Positions 1 to 7,295 of a DNA stretch of 64,000 nucleotides are shown here, in pieces; position 1 is the stretch's first letter, and each line of letters starts with the position of its first letter. The stretch covers positions 1 through 64,000 of the forward strand of contig JAUXNG010000051.1 in assembly GCA_030682835.1 (NCBI GenBank), read 5' to 3'. The stretch is from Hydrogenophaga sp. GTDB lineage: Bacteria; Pseudomonadota; Gammaproteobacteria; Burkholderiales; Burkholderiaceae_C. The position numbers and the translations under genes were made by a program. The notes beneath the pieces are model-generated. The model searched no databases, was not told the origin of the DNA, and saw nothing but the letters and a program-made list of their open reading frames with translations.

Positions 1-70
1 CGTCCAGCAACACGGCCTTGCGTGTGCGCCTTGTGCTCAGGTTCAGTCCCAGTTCGGCTTGCTTCTTCAT
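1..70 (-). CDS. IS5-type transposase, N-terminal fragment (cut by window edge)
   Basis: The minus strand begins with ATG at 70 and encodes 23 residues, starting MKKQAELGLNL and then a TRRTRK segment. This resembles the N-terminus of IS5-family DDE transposases of betaproteobacteria, which start with a short polar leader followed by a [ST]-K/R-R-T-R-K stretch. The catalytic domain lies outside the window, so function rests on the leader alone. The frame is open to the edge. Confidence 0.45.
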   Translation of the reverse strand, partial: MKKQAELGLNLSTRRTRKAVLLD

Positions 71-142
71 GACGCAATTGTTCCTCGGCTCGGCCCTTCA
101 AACCATCGGGGACTGCACGGGGTTTTGAACACCATCCCTAGA
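1..142 (-). mobile_element. Right-hand end of an IS5-family-like insertion sequence (partial)
   Basis: The element runs off the left edge. It contains the start of a transposase-like reading frame on the minus strand (70 to 1) and about 70 non-coding bases up to a CTAG at 139-142. Immediately past this point a RAYT-type coding sequence is in frame, as if the element had inserted into that gene. The exact terminus is inferred: neither the other end nor a target-site duplication is visible. Confidence 0.45.
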
Positions 143-143
143 G

Positions 144-365
144 GTGTGCCACTATGTGGAGCTGAACCCGGTTCCTGCGGGGCTGGTGGCGGAGGCGTCC
201 GATTGGCCCTGGAGCAGCTACGCGGCGGTGACGGGACAGGCGCCCTGCCCGCGCTGGCTGGACCGGGCCGCGGTGTGGGGCTATCTGCTGGGTGAGGATG
301 TCCACACGGATGAACTGGCACTGAAGGCGGGCCGGGCGGGACATTCGGGGTCAGATTCCAATTAG
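144..365 (+). pseudogene. REP-associated tyrosine transposase (RAYT, Y1 family), C-terminal remnant
   Basis: A 73-codon frame encodes YVELNPVPAGLV followed by W-P-WSSYAA, the typical C-terminal signature of Y1_Tnp/RAYT transposases that mobilise REP sequences. The catalytic HUH and tyrosine part is missing; the coding frame starts right where the IS5-like end stops (CTAG at 139-142), so the gene seems interrupted. The last residues (HSGSDSN) come from a GGGTCAGATTCCAATTA tail of the kind often found after RAYT genes. It is not expected to be active. Confidence 0.6.
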
Positions 366-570
366 GCAGAGATTCGGAGTCATGCTTGCTTTTATTCCCT
401 ATAGTCGCGCAGCGAATCTCCCGCCCTCACTCGCCCCAATCTAATCGCTGTGTCGCCCGCGTAGCCTCCGCATAGAGCAACCGCGCCTCCTCCGCTCGTC
501 TTAGCCCTCGGCGGGCATTCGCCCGGCGCTGACCAGCGCCACCACCGTGAACTCCGAGCCTTTGCGGTGC

Positions 571-846
571 CTAAATCGCTTTAGGTGCCGCCGAAGCCGG
601 CTTGCGCCGCACTTGCAGGTTGACGTGTTGCCCCGCATCGCCCACCGGGACTTCCTTGGTTTCCAGATAGGTTTGTTTGCGCATCAGGTCGCCCAGCTTG
701 GTGACACCATAGTTACGCGAATCGAATGAAGGGTGGTTGCGGCTGAGCTGGCTGCCCAACGACGAAAGCGTGGCCCAGCCGTCATCCCGCGCCACAGCTT
801 CCAGCGCCTTGAGCACCATGGGTTTGAGCTTGGGCAGGCGCGCCAT
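571..846 (-). CDS. Stand-alone OST-HTH/LOTUS domain protein, probably a fragment of a NYN-LOTUS protein
   Basis: A 91-residue protein whose residues 5-75 fit an OST-HTH (LOTUS) winged-helix: helix LKPMVLKALEAV, then DDGWATLSSLGSQL, then the family signature FDSRNYG-x-KL-x-DL. In bacteria this domain usually follows an N-terminal NYN ribonuclease domain in proteins of about 250 residues. Here the NYN part is absent: directly upstream is the terminator hairpin of the neighbouring gene. It may be a solo RNA-binding domain or the stump of a deleted gene. The sequence ends in an Ala/Pro-rich tail. Confidence 0.6.
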   Translation of the reverse strand: MARLPKLKPMVLKALEAVARDDGWATLSSLGSQLSRNHPSFDSRNYGVTKLGDLMRKQTYLETKEVPVGDAGQHVNLQVRRKPASAAPKAI

Positions 847-864
847 GGTTCGTGGCCCGAAACA

Positions 865-892
865 CAGCGGGCCGGTCTGAACCGGCCCGCTG
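865..892 (-). terminator. Hairpin terminator after the PEP-CTERM gene
   Basis: A perfect 12-bp stem (865-876 with 881-892) and a 4-base loop begin 21 bases past the stop codon of the minus-strand gene ending at 913. On that strand it is followed by TGTTTCG, a weak T-run. Confidence 0.65.
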
Positions 893-912
893 TACGCTGT
901 AAGCGCGGTGAA

Positions 913-1527
913 TCAGGCGCCCGTGCGGCGCCGGCTGGCGACGATGCCCGCAAGGCCCAGGCCGATCAGTGCGAGCGAAATGGGCTCGGGCACCTGATTG
1001 GCGAAACTTGCCTCCACGTAGGCCCATGCCGAGTGGTTGAAGCCCCACACTGGGAAGTTATCTGACGCCTGGAACGCAATCACGTTGTTGCCGAGGGTGA
1101 GGAACGGCGTGATGTCGGCGTAGGAGTTGTTGGCAAACCCGTTGTGGTCGTCCACCACCTTCACCCCGTTGATGTAGAGGTCGCCGTCGTCGTCAAAGCC
1201 ATTGGTGAGCATGGCGCTGAATGGCAGTGTCGCCAAGCCGAACACTTTGCGTGCCCAGATGGTGGTTTGGGTTGTGGAGTACTGCCCCGCCGACGACCAG
1301 ATGCCTTTGGCCGGATAGCCGGGCACGTCATACAGCTCGGTAGCGGCTTCCCAACCCGAGGCGTCGAAGCTGGCACTGCTATTCCAGCCTGCACCCGCCG
1401 GTGCGGTGGCAGTTACTTGCCACGTGTTGTTGGTGACCACCAACACCGCGGCAGAACCGGATGCCGCGGCTCCCAGCAAACTCACCCCCACTATTGCTGC
1501 ACGCAGCAAGGATCGAAACGATTTCAT
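913..1527 (-). CDS. PEP-CTERM sorting domain-containing exported protein
   Basis: 204 residues. The N-terminus is a Sec signal peptide (MKSFRSLLRAA, hydrophobic core, cleavage near GSAA, residues 1-27). The C-terminus carries VPEP, a hydrophobic helix and RRR, which is the PEP-CTERM tripartite signal recognised by exosortase A for surface or EPS-associated sorting. The middle part has Asn/Asp-rich stretches (NGFDDDGDLYINGV) like carbohydrate-binding beta-sandwich proteins. No exosortase or EPS genes are in the window, so the sorting machinery must be elsewhere. GGAGGGAGATC just before the ATG is a strong ribosome-binding site. Confidence 0.85.
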   Translation of the reverse strand: MKSFRSLLRAAIVGVSLLGAAASGSAAVLVVTNNTWQVTATAPAGAGWNSSASFDASGWEAATELYDVPGYPAKGIWSSAGQYSTTQTTIWARKVFGLATLPFSAMLTNGFDDDGDLYINGVKVVDDHNGFANNSYADITPFLTLGNNVIAFQASDNFPVWGFNHSAWAYVEASFANQVPEPISLALIGLGLAGIVASRRRTGA

Positions 1528-1900
1528 GATCTCCCTCCATGGCGCCGCTGCTTGGTTGCGGGATTGCAGGGGCTACCGCAGCGACTTGGCAGCACGCCCG
1601 GCGACCGCAAAGCAATTCATATACCAAGGTCAACACGTGCTTGATTTTTAAGCCAATTTTTGAATTTTCGTTCGCCATAAAGCGGTGAAATGTAAGACAA
1701 ACCGACACATTCAACGCGACGATCGGTGCACCGCGGCCGCGCCACCCGGGGAACGCACGTTCTTTTCTCCTGGTCGCTCTGCCTTCGGAGCTGAGTTTTC
1801 AGTCGGCCACTAGCGGCCTCATACAGGGATCGTCGCCACGGCCCTAGCAAAAATAGAATCGGCACTACCCGCCCCCGCCCGCACACCACAGGTGACGCCC
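1528..1900. other. Intergenic stretch with no gene recognised
   Basis: About 370 bases between divergent genes. The part at 1610-1700 is AT-rich compared with its surroundings and probably carries the promoter of the PEP-CTERM gene on the minus strand. No convincing sigma-70 or sigma-54 pair could be fixed, and the short open frames here show no family resemblance. Confidence 0.5.
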
Positions 1901-2653
1901 ATGCTGCACACGCGAATTGACGAGATCGCTACCGATGTTTTTCGGCTGTCGACCTACCTGCCCGATTACGACCTGGAGTTCAACCAGTTCCTGGTGCGCG
2001 ACGAGCAGCCGCTGCTGTACCACACGGGCATGGCCGGGCTGTTTCCTGCGGTGCGGGACGGGGTGGCCAGGCTGATCGACCCGCAAGCGCTGCGCTGGGT
2101 GGGGTTCAGCCATTTCGAGCAGGACGAGTGCGGCGCGCTCAACCAGTGGCTGGCAACCGCCCCGCACGCACAGCCGGTTTGCAACCTGGTCTCGGCGATG
2201 GTGAATGTGAACGACGCCACCGGGCGCGAAAACCCGACGTTTGACGACGGCCAGGTGTTCTCGACGGGCGCGAAGCGCTTTCGCTTCCTGAGCACGCCGC
2301 ACGTGCCCCACGGCTGGGACGCGAGCCTGCTGCTGGAAGAAACGCAGGGCGTGCTTTTTTGCTCCGACCTGTTTGCACACTCGGGCGAGCAACCTGCGCT
2401 GGCGCCCGACATCACGGGCGTCGCGCATCAGGCGCTGTTGGCGGAACAGCAAGGCCCGTTCCATGACTCGATGGCGTACAACGCGAACTCCGACGCGACC
2501 CTGGTCCGCCTGGCCGCGCTGCAACCGGCCGTGCTGGCTGTCATGCACGGTTCGAGTTACGTAGGTAACGGCGCCGTTGCCATTGAGGCGTTGCGGCGTT
2601 CAATGCGCGAGATTCTGGGACCCCGCGCGCCCGAGAACCGCACGCAGATTTAG
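1901..2653 (+). CDS. MBL-fold protein with oxygen-binding di-iron (ODP/FprA-like) domain
   Basis: 250 residues from ATG 1901 (a GTG at 1892 would add three). The order of motifs follows the beta-lactamase-fold domain of flavodiiron proteins: an N-terminal EFNQFLVRDE strand, HTGM, then GFSHFEQDECG (the H-x-E-x-D metal ligand pattern), HVPHGWD, FCSDLFAH and a late MHGSSY. There is no flavodoxin domain, so the protein would need a separate electron donor if it reduces O2 or NO. Metallo-hydrolase activity is the alternative. It is a single-gene unit with no partner. Confidence 0.75.
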   Translation: MLHTRIDEIATDVFRLSTYLPDYDLEFNQFLVRDEQPLLYHTGMAGLFPAVRDGVARLIDPQALRWVGFSHFEQDECGALNQWLATAPHAQPVCNLVSAMVNVNDATGRENPTFDDGQVFSTGAKRFRFLSTPHVPHGWDASLLLEETQGVLFCSDLFAHSGEQPALAPDITGVAHQALLAEQQGPFHDSMAYNANSDATLVRLAALQPAVLAVMHGSSYVGNGAVAIEALRRSMREILGPRAPENRTQI

Positions 2654-2750
2654 CGGCGCGACCGTTGTGAAGCTTGCGAAAGACAGCACGGCAAACCAAG
2701 CTGCCAGTGCGGGCCACGCAATCGCGAGGACGCCGCGCCCGATCTCAGGT

Positions 2751-3179
2751 TCAGTGCAGCTTGCTCGACATGATCTGGTGGATTTCCTCGCCCAGCCCCT
2801 CGGACGGAATCACCACCACCTGCTTGCCGCCCACTTCAGCCGAGTAGCGCGGCGTTTCGCTGGCATGCTGGTAGGCCTCGCCCAGCTTCACGATCAGCTT
2901 GCCCACTTCGATCTGCGACAGCTGGTGTTCCTGGGCAAACTCTTTGAGGCCGGTGACCTTGCCATCGTGAATCCAGGCGATGCCGAAGGTCTTGGGTGGC
3001 TTGCCGAGGAAGACAAATGCTTCATCGCCTGCTGGCACCACCTCCAGATGGTCTGACACCTTGTGGGCCAGCTCTTCCAGCGGCGGTTTGATCGCCTCGA
3101 ACTGGCTTGTGGCCTCGTCACCGGGGGGCAGCGGCGGGTACTCAACCTTGCTGCCGAAAAACCTGTCCAGTAGTCCCAT
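2751..3179 (-). CDS. Conserved hypothetical cytoplasmic protein
   Basis: 142 residues, no signal peptide or membrane segment. It starts MGLLDRFFG and has a middle part EAFVFLGKPPKTFGIAWI and a C-terminal GGKQVVVIPSEGLGEEI. An AAAGGAGAACAG-like ribosome site precedes the ATG. I do not recognise a named domain. The compact alpha/beta pattern suggests a small folded protein; nothing nearby indicates its role. Confidence 0.6.
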   Translation of the reverse strand: MGLLDRFFGSKVEYPPLPPGDEATSQFEAIKPPLEELAHKVSDHLEVVPAGDEAFVFLGKPPKTFGIAWIHDGKVTGLKEFAQEHQLSQIEVGKLIVKLGEAYQHASETPRYSAEVGGKQVVVIPSEGLGEEIHQIMSSKLH

Positions 3180-3300
3180 GCTGTTCTCCTTTCAGAAGAA
3201 CCCGTGGGAGCGCGCTGCCGGGTAAAGAATTCGCAGCGACATGTAAAAACTGTCAGCGGACGCACGTACCGTGGTCAGCAGGGCAAGCGCGTTGAACGGT

Positions 3301-3795
3301 TCAGAGGCCCGGTGAGCGGCTCGGCATGTTGGCGCTGTAAATCAGCTCCACCGTCTTCCCGTCGACCATCAGCAGCTGCACGGTCATGCGCCGGAACGAC
3401 CACAGCAAATCCACCGTGCCCAGCGTGGCCACCGGACGCGATGGGGTGCTGACGGGCAGTCCGTAGCTCGTGCGCAGCGAGGCCTGCAAGGTCCTCACCA
3501 GCGCCTGCAGGCGCTCGGGGGTGTCGGGTTGCGAGCGCAGATGGATGCGCTGCAGCCGCTGGGATTCAAAGTGGTAGGTGGCCGTGAAGGCCTCACCGGC
3601 AATGGCCGTGCTGGGTATCTCGAGCAAGGCGCTCGGATCGGCGGCACGCCGCGCGGGCGAGGTTTCGCGGGCTTCAGGCATGAGTGCGCTGATCTCGGCC
3701 GGGCTGGCCAGCATGGGCGCGTCGCGCCAGAGCGTCTGCGCCGCAGCCGCGACTGCCATGAGGGCCAGCACCAGGCTGGCAAGGATTTGTTTCAT
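3301..3795 (-). CDS. Secreted hypothetical protein
   Basis: 164 residues. A classical signal peptide (MKQILASLVLALMAVAAAAQT) predicts cleavage after AAAA, leaving a periplasmic domain of about 145 residues. The mature part has two similar-looking strands (TATYHFESQRLQRIHL and LLWSFRRMTVQLLMV) that suggest a small alpha/beta periplasmic fold. No motif or partner identifies the function. Confidence 0.6.
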   Translation of the reverse strand: MKQILASLVLALMAVAAAAQTLWRDAPMLASPAEISALMPEARETSPARRAADPSALLEIPSTAIAGEAFTATYHFESQRLQRIHLRSQPDTPERLQALVRTLQASLRTSYGLPVSTPSRPVATLGTVDLLWSFRRMTVQLLMVDGKTVELIYSANMPSRSPGL

Positions 3796-3970
3796 GGCGC
3801 CTAGTGTGACGCAAGCCGGGTGTGCACGTCATGGAGCCCCCCATCAGCCATGCCGGGTGATGGCATTCCGAGAGGGGGCCGGGCGCGTGGCACCGTACCC
3901 GCTGAGCGCCGCCCACCCAGGTGCAGGTGGGGCCGGGCGCTCCGTACGATGAAATGGCGGGCAGCTGCGA

Positions 3971-4306
3971 TCAGTTGCGATCGGCGCGGGGCGCACGCCC
4001 ACCCACGTTGCGGTCGCCGTCCACGGTGTTCCGTGCCGCGTTGCTGGCACGGTTGCCCACTGCGGCGGCGCCGTCCCGGGTGTTGTCGGCAGCGTCGCGG
4101 GCGCGTTGTGCAGCCGATTCATCGGTGCGGATCACGGCCGCTTCGGCGTCGCGCCGCTGCGCAGCGTCCATCGCCTGGCGGGCGTCAGCCGGATCGACGC
4201 CCACGGTGCTATCGGGCGTGGTGCGGGTGCCGGTGTTCTGCGCGAACGACAAAGTCGAAACGGCGGCGATGCAAACGGCAATTGAAAGGTGGCGAATTGA
4301 GGTCAT
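3971..4306 (-). CDS. Exported Ala/Asp/Arg-rich hypothetical protein
   Basis: 111 residues from ATG 4306, which has GGAG about ten bases upstream; longer frames reaching 4789 run antisense to the next gene and are not credible. The signal peptide MTSIRHLSIAVCIAAVSTLSFAQ is followed by a low-complexity region of low hydrophobicity (DARQAMDAAQRRDAEAAVIR, then AADNTRDGAAAVGNRASNA), probably helical or disordered and periplasmic. It somewhat resembles small stress-related envelope proteins, but no family is assigned. Confidence 0.6.
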   Translation of the reverse strand: MTSIRHLSIAVCIAAVSTLSFAQNTGTRTTPDSTVGVDPADARQAMDAAQRRDAEAAVIRTDESAAQRARDAADNTRDGAAAVGNRASNAARNTVDGDRNVGGRAPRADRN

Positions 4307-4387
4307 GGTGTTCTCCGTTGGTTTGAACCCGCGGTACGGCAAGCGACGCGCCCGCTCGCTGCAAGCGCACCGGGCCTTCAACGACGC

Positions 4388-4401
4388 CTGATGCAGATCA
4401 G
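4388..4401. promoter_or_regulatory. Candidate FNR/Anr-type box
   Basis: CTGATGCAGATCAG is a perfect palindromic core TGAT-N4-ATCA; only the outermost bases differ from the consensus TTGAT-N4-ATCAA. It sits between the divergent genes at 4306 and 4471. A site centred here would place a class II start near 4436, before the plus-strand gene. Confidence 0.4.
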
Positions 4402-4470
4402 GGCCGCACGCGCAACCCGGCAGTAACATCGTGCAAAGGGGGCCGTTCGCGCCACCGGTGGGAGAAAAAC

Positions 4471-4983
4471 ATGACATGGCGCATTTCCTGGCTGGCGATG
4501 GGTGGGTTGGCTGTGGGTCTGGCGGCCACGCCGGCCTGGGCGGTCTACAAATGCACCGCGCCCAATGGCAGCGTGATCTACCAGGACGCGCCATGCACCG
4601 GCAAGGGCGAAGAAATCTCGCTGCCGCCCGCGCTGGTGAGCACACCACCCGCACCCCGGCACGACACCGCACCTTCTGCACCAGCCCACACCGACACGCC
4701 CCCGCCTGCCCCAGCCCCTGCACCGGGCGTGGTCGCCAAATCCCAGCTGGAACTGGACGCCGACCACTGCCTGGACTGGTACAAGCCACTGCTGCGCGAC
4801 CCGAAGACGGCCTACTACTCCAACCCGTCGCGCAACAACCGCGTGGTGAGCATGGACCTGCACACCACCAACGGCTACGGCGGCTTCGTGGTCTTGAGGG
4901 CCTCGTGCGAAATCTACGCCGGCAAGCTCAACGAAACCTGGACGAAGGAGCACGCGCGGCGCGCGGGCTGGCCGGTGGATTGA
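4471..4983 (+). CDS. DUF4124 domain-containing secreted protein
   Basis: 170 residues with a signal peptide (residues 1-24, ending TPAWA). Immediately after cleavage comes VYKCTAPNGSVIYQDAPC, the DUF4124 signature with its paired cysteines. A Pro/Ala-rich linker (about residues 52-86) leads to a C-terminal domain with DPKTAYYSN and LRASCEIYAGK. DUF4124 proteins are periplasmic and of unknown role. A candidate oxygen-responsive palindrome lies 70 bases upstream. Confidence 0.75.
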   Translation: MTWRISWLAMGGLAVGLAATPAWAVYKCTAPNGSVIYQDAPCTGKGEEISLPPALVSTPPAPRHDTAPSAPAHTDTPPPAPAPAPGVVAKSQLELDADHCLDWYKPLLRDPKTAYYSNPSRNNRVVSMDLHTTNGYGGFVVLRASCEIYAGKLNETWTKEHARRAGWPVD

Positions 4984-5035
4984 GTCGTTCATATGACATA
5001 AAGGGCGTTGTCACTTCTTCCTTTGAACACCACAC

Positions 5036-5566
5036 ATGTCTGCCTCTCCGATTCGCCTATGTTCGCCATGGCTGAGCATGACTCGGTGGTCAATGATGTT
5101 GGCCCTGCTGAGCTTTCTGGCGGCCTGCGCCACCTACCCGCGACCGGGCGACGTGGTGACGATGGAAATTAACTGGGCAGTCGGCCTGGACGACGCCATT
5201 CCCCGCGATGCAGGCATCAGGCTCGAAGACGTGAAGGCGGGTCGTGTGCTGTTGATGCGCTGTGCCACCAGCACCGACAGCTGGTGGTCAAGCCTGGCCG
5301 TGTTGCCAGAGCATGCCGCTCACATGGACCGCAGAGTCTGGACAATGCTGGTACTGGACCGTGGCACAAACGACAGACGACCCGTCAATCCCCTGCTCGC
5401 GCCTGTCGAGCCTCCCCTCGGCCAGGGTGGCCTTGCATATCGACCTGTGCTCGACTGGCGCGAACGTGGTCTGTGGACAAACGTTGAGCGCCAGCCGCCT
5501 GCGGGTGGCCCGGAATCAAACTACCTTGTGATTCAGGGTTCTTGGGTCATACGCTGCCGACGCTGA
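5036..5566 (+). CDS. Putative lipoprotein, unknown function
   Basis: 176 codons from the first ATG; the ATG at 5078 gives a better lipoprotein signal (MTRWSMMLALLSF with lipobox LAAC). The mature part has MEINWAVGLDD, a CATSTDSWWSSLAVLPEH segment and LVIQGSWVIRCRR at the end. Two cysteines could pair. No family recognised; probable outer or inner membrane anchoring through the lipid-modified Cys. Confidence 0.6.
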   Translation: MSASPIRLCSPWLSMTRWSMMLALLSFLAACATYPRPGDVVTMEINWAVGLDDAIPRDAGIRLEDVKAGRVLLMRCATSTDSWWSSLAVLPEHAAHMDRRVWTMLVLDRGTNDRRPVNPLLAPVEPPLGQGGLAYRPVLDWRERGLWTNVERQPPAGGPESNYLVIQGSWVIRCRR

Positions 5567-5600
5567 CGCTCGGCTCTCCGTCAGACACTGCCAGGACCCC

Positions 5601-5927
5601 ATGGCCCGCCGCCCACGCCACCATGTCTATGTGGTCGAACTGCACTCCGACGTGCTGCGGGAACGCAAGTTCCGCCAGGGCAACCCGGACTACGTCGACG
5701 GCAAGCCCTGCGTGTATGTGGGCATGACCGGGCTGGACCCGGACGTACGCTTTGACCGGCACAAGGCCGGCATTCAGGCAAACGCCTATGTGACGAAGTA
5801 CGGCTTGCGCCTGCTGCCCGATCTGTACGAGGGGTTCAATCCCATGCGGTATGAAGACGCCCAGGCCCGCGAAGTGGAGATCGGCATCGACCTGCGCTCG
5901 GCCGGTTTCGGGGTGTGGCAGGCCTGA
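5601..5927 (+). CDS. GIY-YIG-fold nuclease-like protein
   Basis: 108 residues. HVYVVEL near the N-terminus and CVYVGMTGLDPDVRFDRHKAG at about residues 36-56 match the first two strands and the helix start of GIY-YIG domains (VYVGMT followed by RFxxH), and a Glu later in the chain (REVEIGI) could be the metal ligand. The protein is a minimal single-domain form. Related genes are sometimes misnamed as isomerases. DNA nicking is inferred from the fold only; some small GIY-YIG proteins have no known activity. Confidence 0.6.
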   Translation: MARRPRHHVYVVELHSDVLRERKFRQGNPDYVDGKPCVYVGMTGLDPDVRFDRHKAGIQANAYVTKYGLRLLPDLYEGFNPMRYEDAQAREVEIGIDLRSAGFGVWQA

Positions 5928-6009
5928 TGCCGCCCACAGTTGAGCACCGTGCTGCCTGACCTGCAAGCCGCCAAGCTCGCATCGGTCCTCTTATTTATGT
6001 TACTCATGA

Positions 6010-6037
6010 TTGACATTCGATCAATATTGACCACAAT
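6010..6037 (+). promoter_or_regulatory. Candidate sigma-70 promoter of the toxin-antitoxin pair
   Basis: A perfect TTGACA (6010-6015), a 16-base spacer and CACAAT (6032-6037). Transcription would start at about the ATG at 6046, which has no good Shine-Dalgarno sequence, so the mRNA may be leaderless. The spacer contains GATCAATATTGACC, which partly repeats the -35 region and could be an operator for the XRE protein. Confidence 0.4.
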
Positions 6038-6045
6038 GAGAAACA

Positions 6046-6561
6046 ATGTCGGCCAAATCACCCCCTCCGCTTGAACAGGTTATCGCCCAGCTGAAGGCAC
6101 TGGGCGAGCAGTTGCGCGCCCGGCGCAAGGCCTTGCGGGTGAGCAGCACAGCGGCGGCCGAAGCAGCGGGCATGTCGCGCGTGACCTTGCACCGCATCGA
6201 GAAGGGTGAACCTTCGGTGGCGGCGGGCGCGTGGGCCAACGCTGTCGCGGTGCTGGGCATGGCGCTGCGGGCAAACGAAACCCGTGACGGCGGGGACGAC
6301 GCGCCGGCGGCGCTGCCGGTGGACCTGACGAACTGGATTCCGGCGCGTGTGCGCCTGTCGGACTATCCACAGCTGCAGGCGCTGGCCTGGCAGGTGCACG
6401 GCACCGACACGCTCACGCCCCTGGAGGCCCTGGGCATATACGAGCGCAACCTGCGCCACCTCGACACCGCCGCCATGAAACCCGAAGAGGCAGCCCTGCT
6501 GCAGGCGCTGCGCACCGGGCTCGGGGCGGGTTCGGCCAGCCCCGGGGCGCCCGATGTTTGA
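6046..6561 (+). CDS. XRE-family HTH regulator, antitoxin of an AbiEii-type toxin-antitoxin pair
   Basis: 171 residues. Residues about 15-65 form a Cro/C1-type helix-turn-helix (LGEQLRARRKALRVSS, AAEAAGMSRVTLHRIEKGEPSV). The C-terminal half is a separate domain (SDYPQLQALAWQVHGTDTLTPLEAL). The stop codon lies inside the next gene (8-base overlap), a typical translationally coupled antitoxin-toxin order. The HTH suggests autoregulation at the promoter just upstream. Unlike AbiEi antitoxins, the DNA-binding domain is XRE rather than winged-helix. Confidence 0.75.
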   Translation: MSAKSPPPLEQVIAQLKALGEQLRARRKALRVSSTAAAEAAGMSRVTLHRIEKGEPSVAAGAWANAVAVLGMALRANETRDGGDDAPAALPVDLTNWIPARVRLSDYPQLQALAWQVHGTDTLTPLEALGIYERNLRHLDTAAMKPEEAALLQALRTGLGAGSASPGAPDV

Positions 6562-7264
6562 GCGCCCACATCACCAGCGAATCGCACATGTGCTGGCGGC
6601 GCTGGACGGCCGCCTGCTGCGCCAGCAGGGCTGCCTGTTTGGGGGCGGCACCTGCATTGCACTGCGCTATGGGGAGTATCGCGAATCGGTGGACATGGAC
6701 TTTCTGGTGTCGTGCGCGGCAGGCTACCGCGATCTGCGCCAGTCACTCACCGGGCCGTCAGGCCTGAATGCCGTGCTGCGCCCCGGCGCACAACCGCTGG
6801 TGATGCTGCGCGAGATGCGTGCCGACCAGTACGGCATTCGCACCGTGGTGCAGATGGATGGGCAGGCGATCAAGTTCGAGATCGTGCGGGAGGCGCGTAT
6901 CGAGCTGGAAGCGCCCGGCCGGGCCGATGTGGTGTGCGGTGTTGCCACGCTCACGCCGACGGACTTGGCGGCCTCCAAGCTGCTGGCCAATTCAGACCGG
7001 CAGGCGGACGACAGCGTCTTCGCACGCGACGTCATCGACCTGGCCATGATGGGTCTGCGCCTGCCCGCCTTGCGAATGGCCTTGTCCAAGGCCGAACAGG
7101 CCTACGGCCCCGCGGTGTTGCGCGATCTCGGCAAGTCTATCGACCGCCTGCAGGCGCGCCAGGCCTGGCTGGAGCGTTGCATGCAGGCCATGGCCATGAC
7201 GCTCCCGCAGGCCGTGGTGTGGCAACACATCCGCGCGCTGCGCAAGCTGCTGAACCCGGCCTGA
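6554..7264 (+). CDS. AbiEii/AbiGii-type nucleotidyltransferase toxin
   Basis: 236 residues. GGGTCIALRYG followed by SVDMDFL (about residues 34-52) is the G-G-T-A-L ... S-x-D-[IL]-D-[FL] nucleotidyltransferase signature of the AbiEii/MenT family (polymerase beta fold), with Asp residues for metal binding. A KFEIVRE strand supplies the likely third acidic residue, and DLAASKLLANSDR and ARDVIDLAMM are the usual C-terminal family helices. Members transfer nucleotides to tRNA or other targets and arrest growth. It overlaps the XRE gene by 8 bases, supporting a two-gene module. Confidence 0.75.
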   Translation: MFERPHHQRIAHVLAALDGRLLRQQGCLFGGGTCIALRYGEYRESVDMDFLVSCAAGYRDLRQSLTGPSGLNAVLRPGAQPLVMLREMRADQYGIRTVVQMDGQAIKFEIVREARIELEAPGRADVVCGVATLTPTDLAASKLLANSDRQADDSVFARDVIDLAMMGLRLPALRMALSKAEQAYGPAVLRDLGKSIDRLQARQAWLERCMQAMAMTLPQAVVWQHIRALRKLLNPA

Positions 7265-7295
7265 ACGGCGGCCCAGAGTTGCCCGTGCCCAGGAT

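Noticed and set aside
1617-1889. A 90-codon minus-strand frame in the 1.6-1.9 kb gap
   Set aside because: No family resemblance, no ribosome site, and it crosses the AT-rich presumed promoter of the PEP-CTERM gene.
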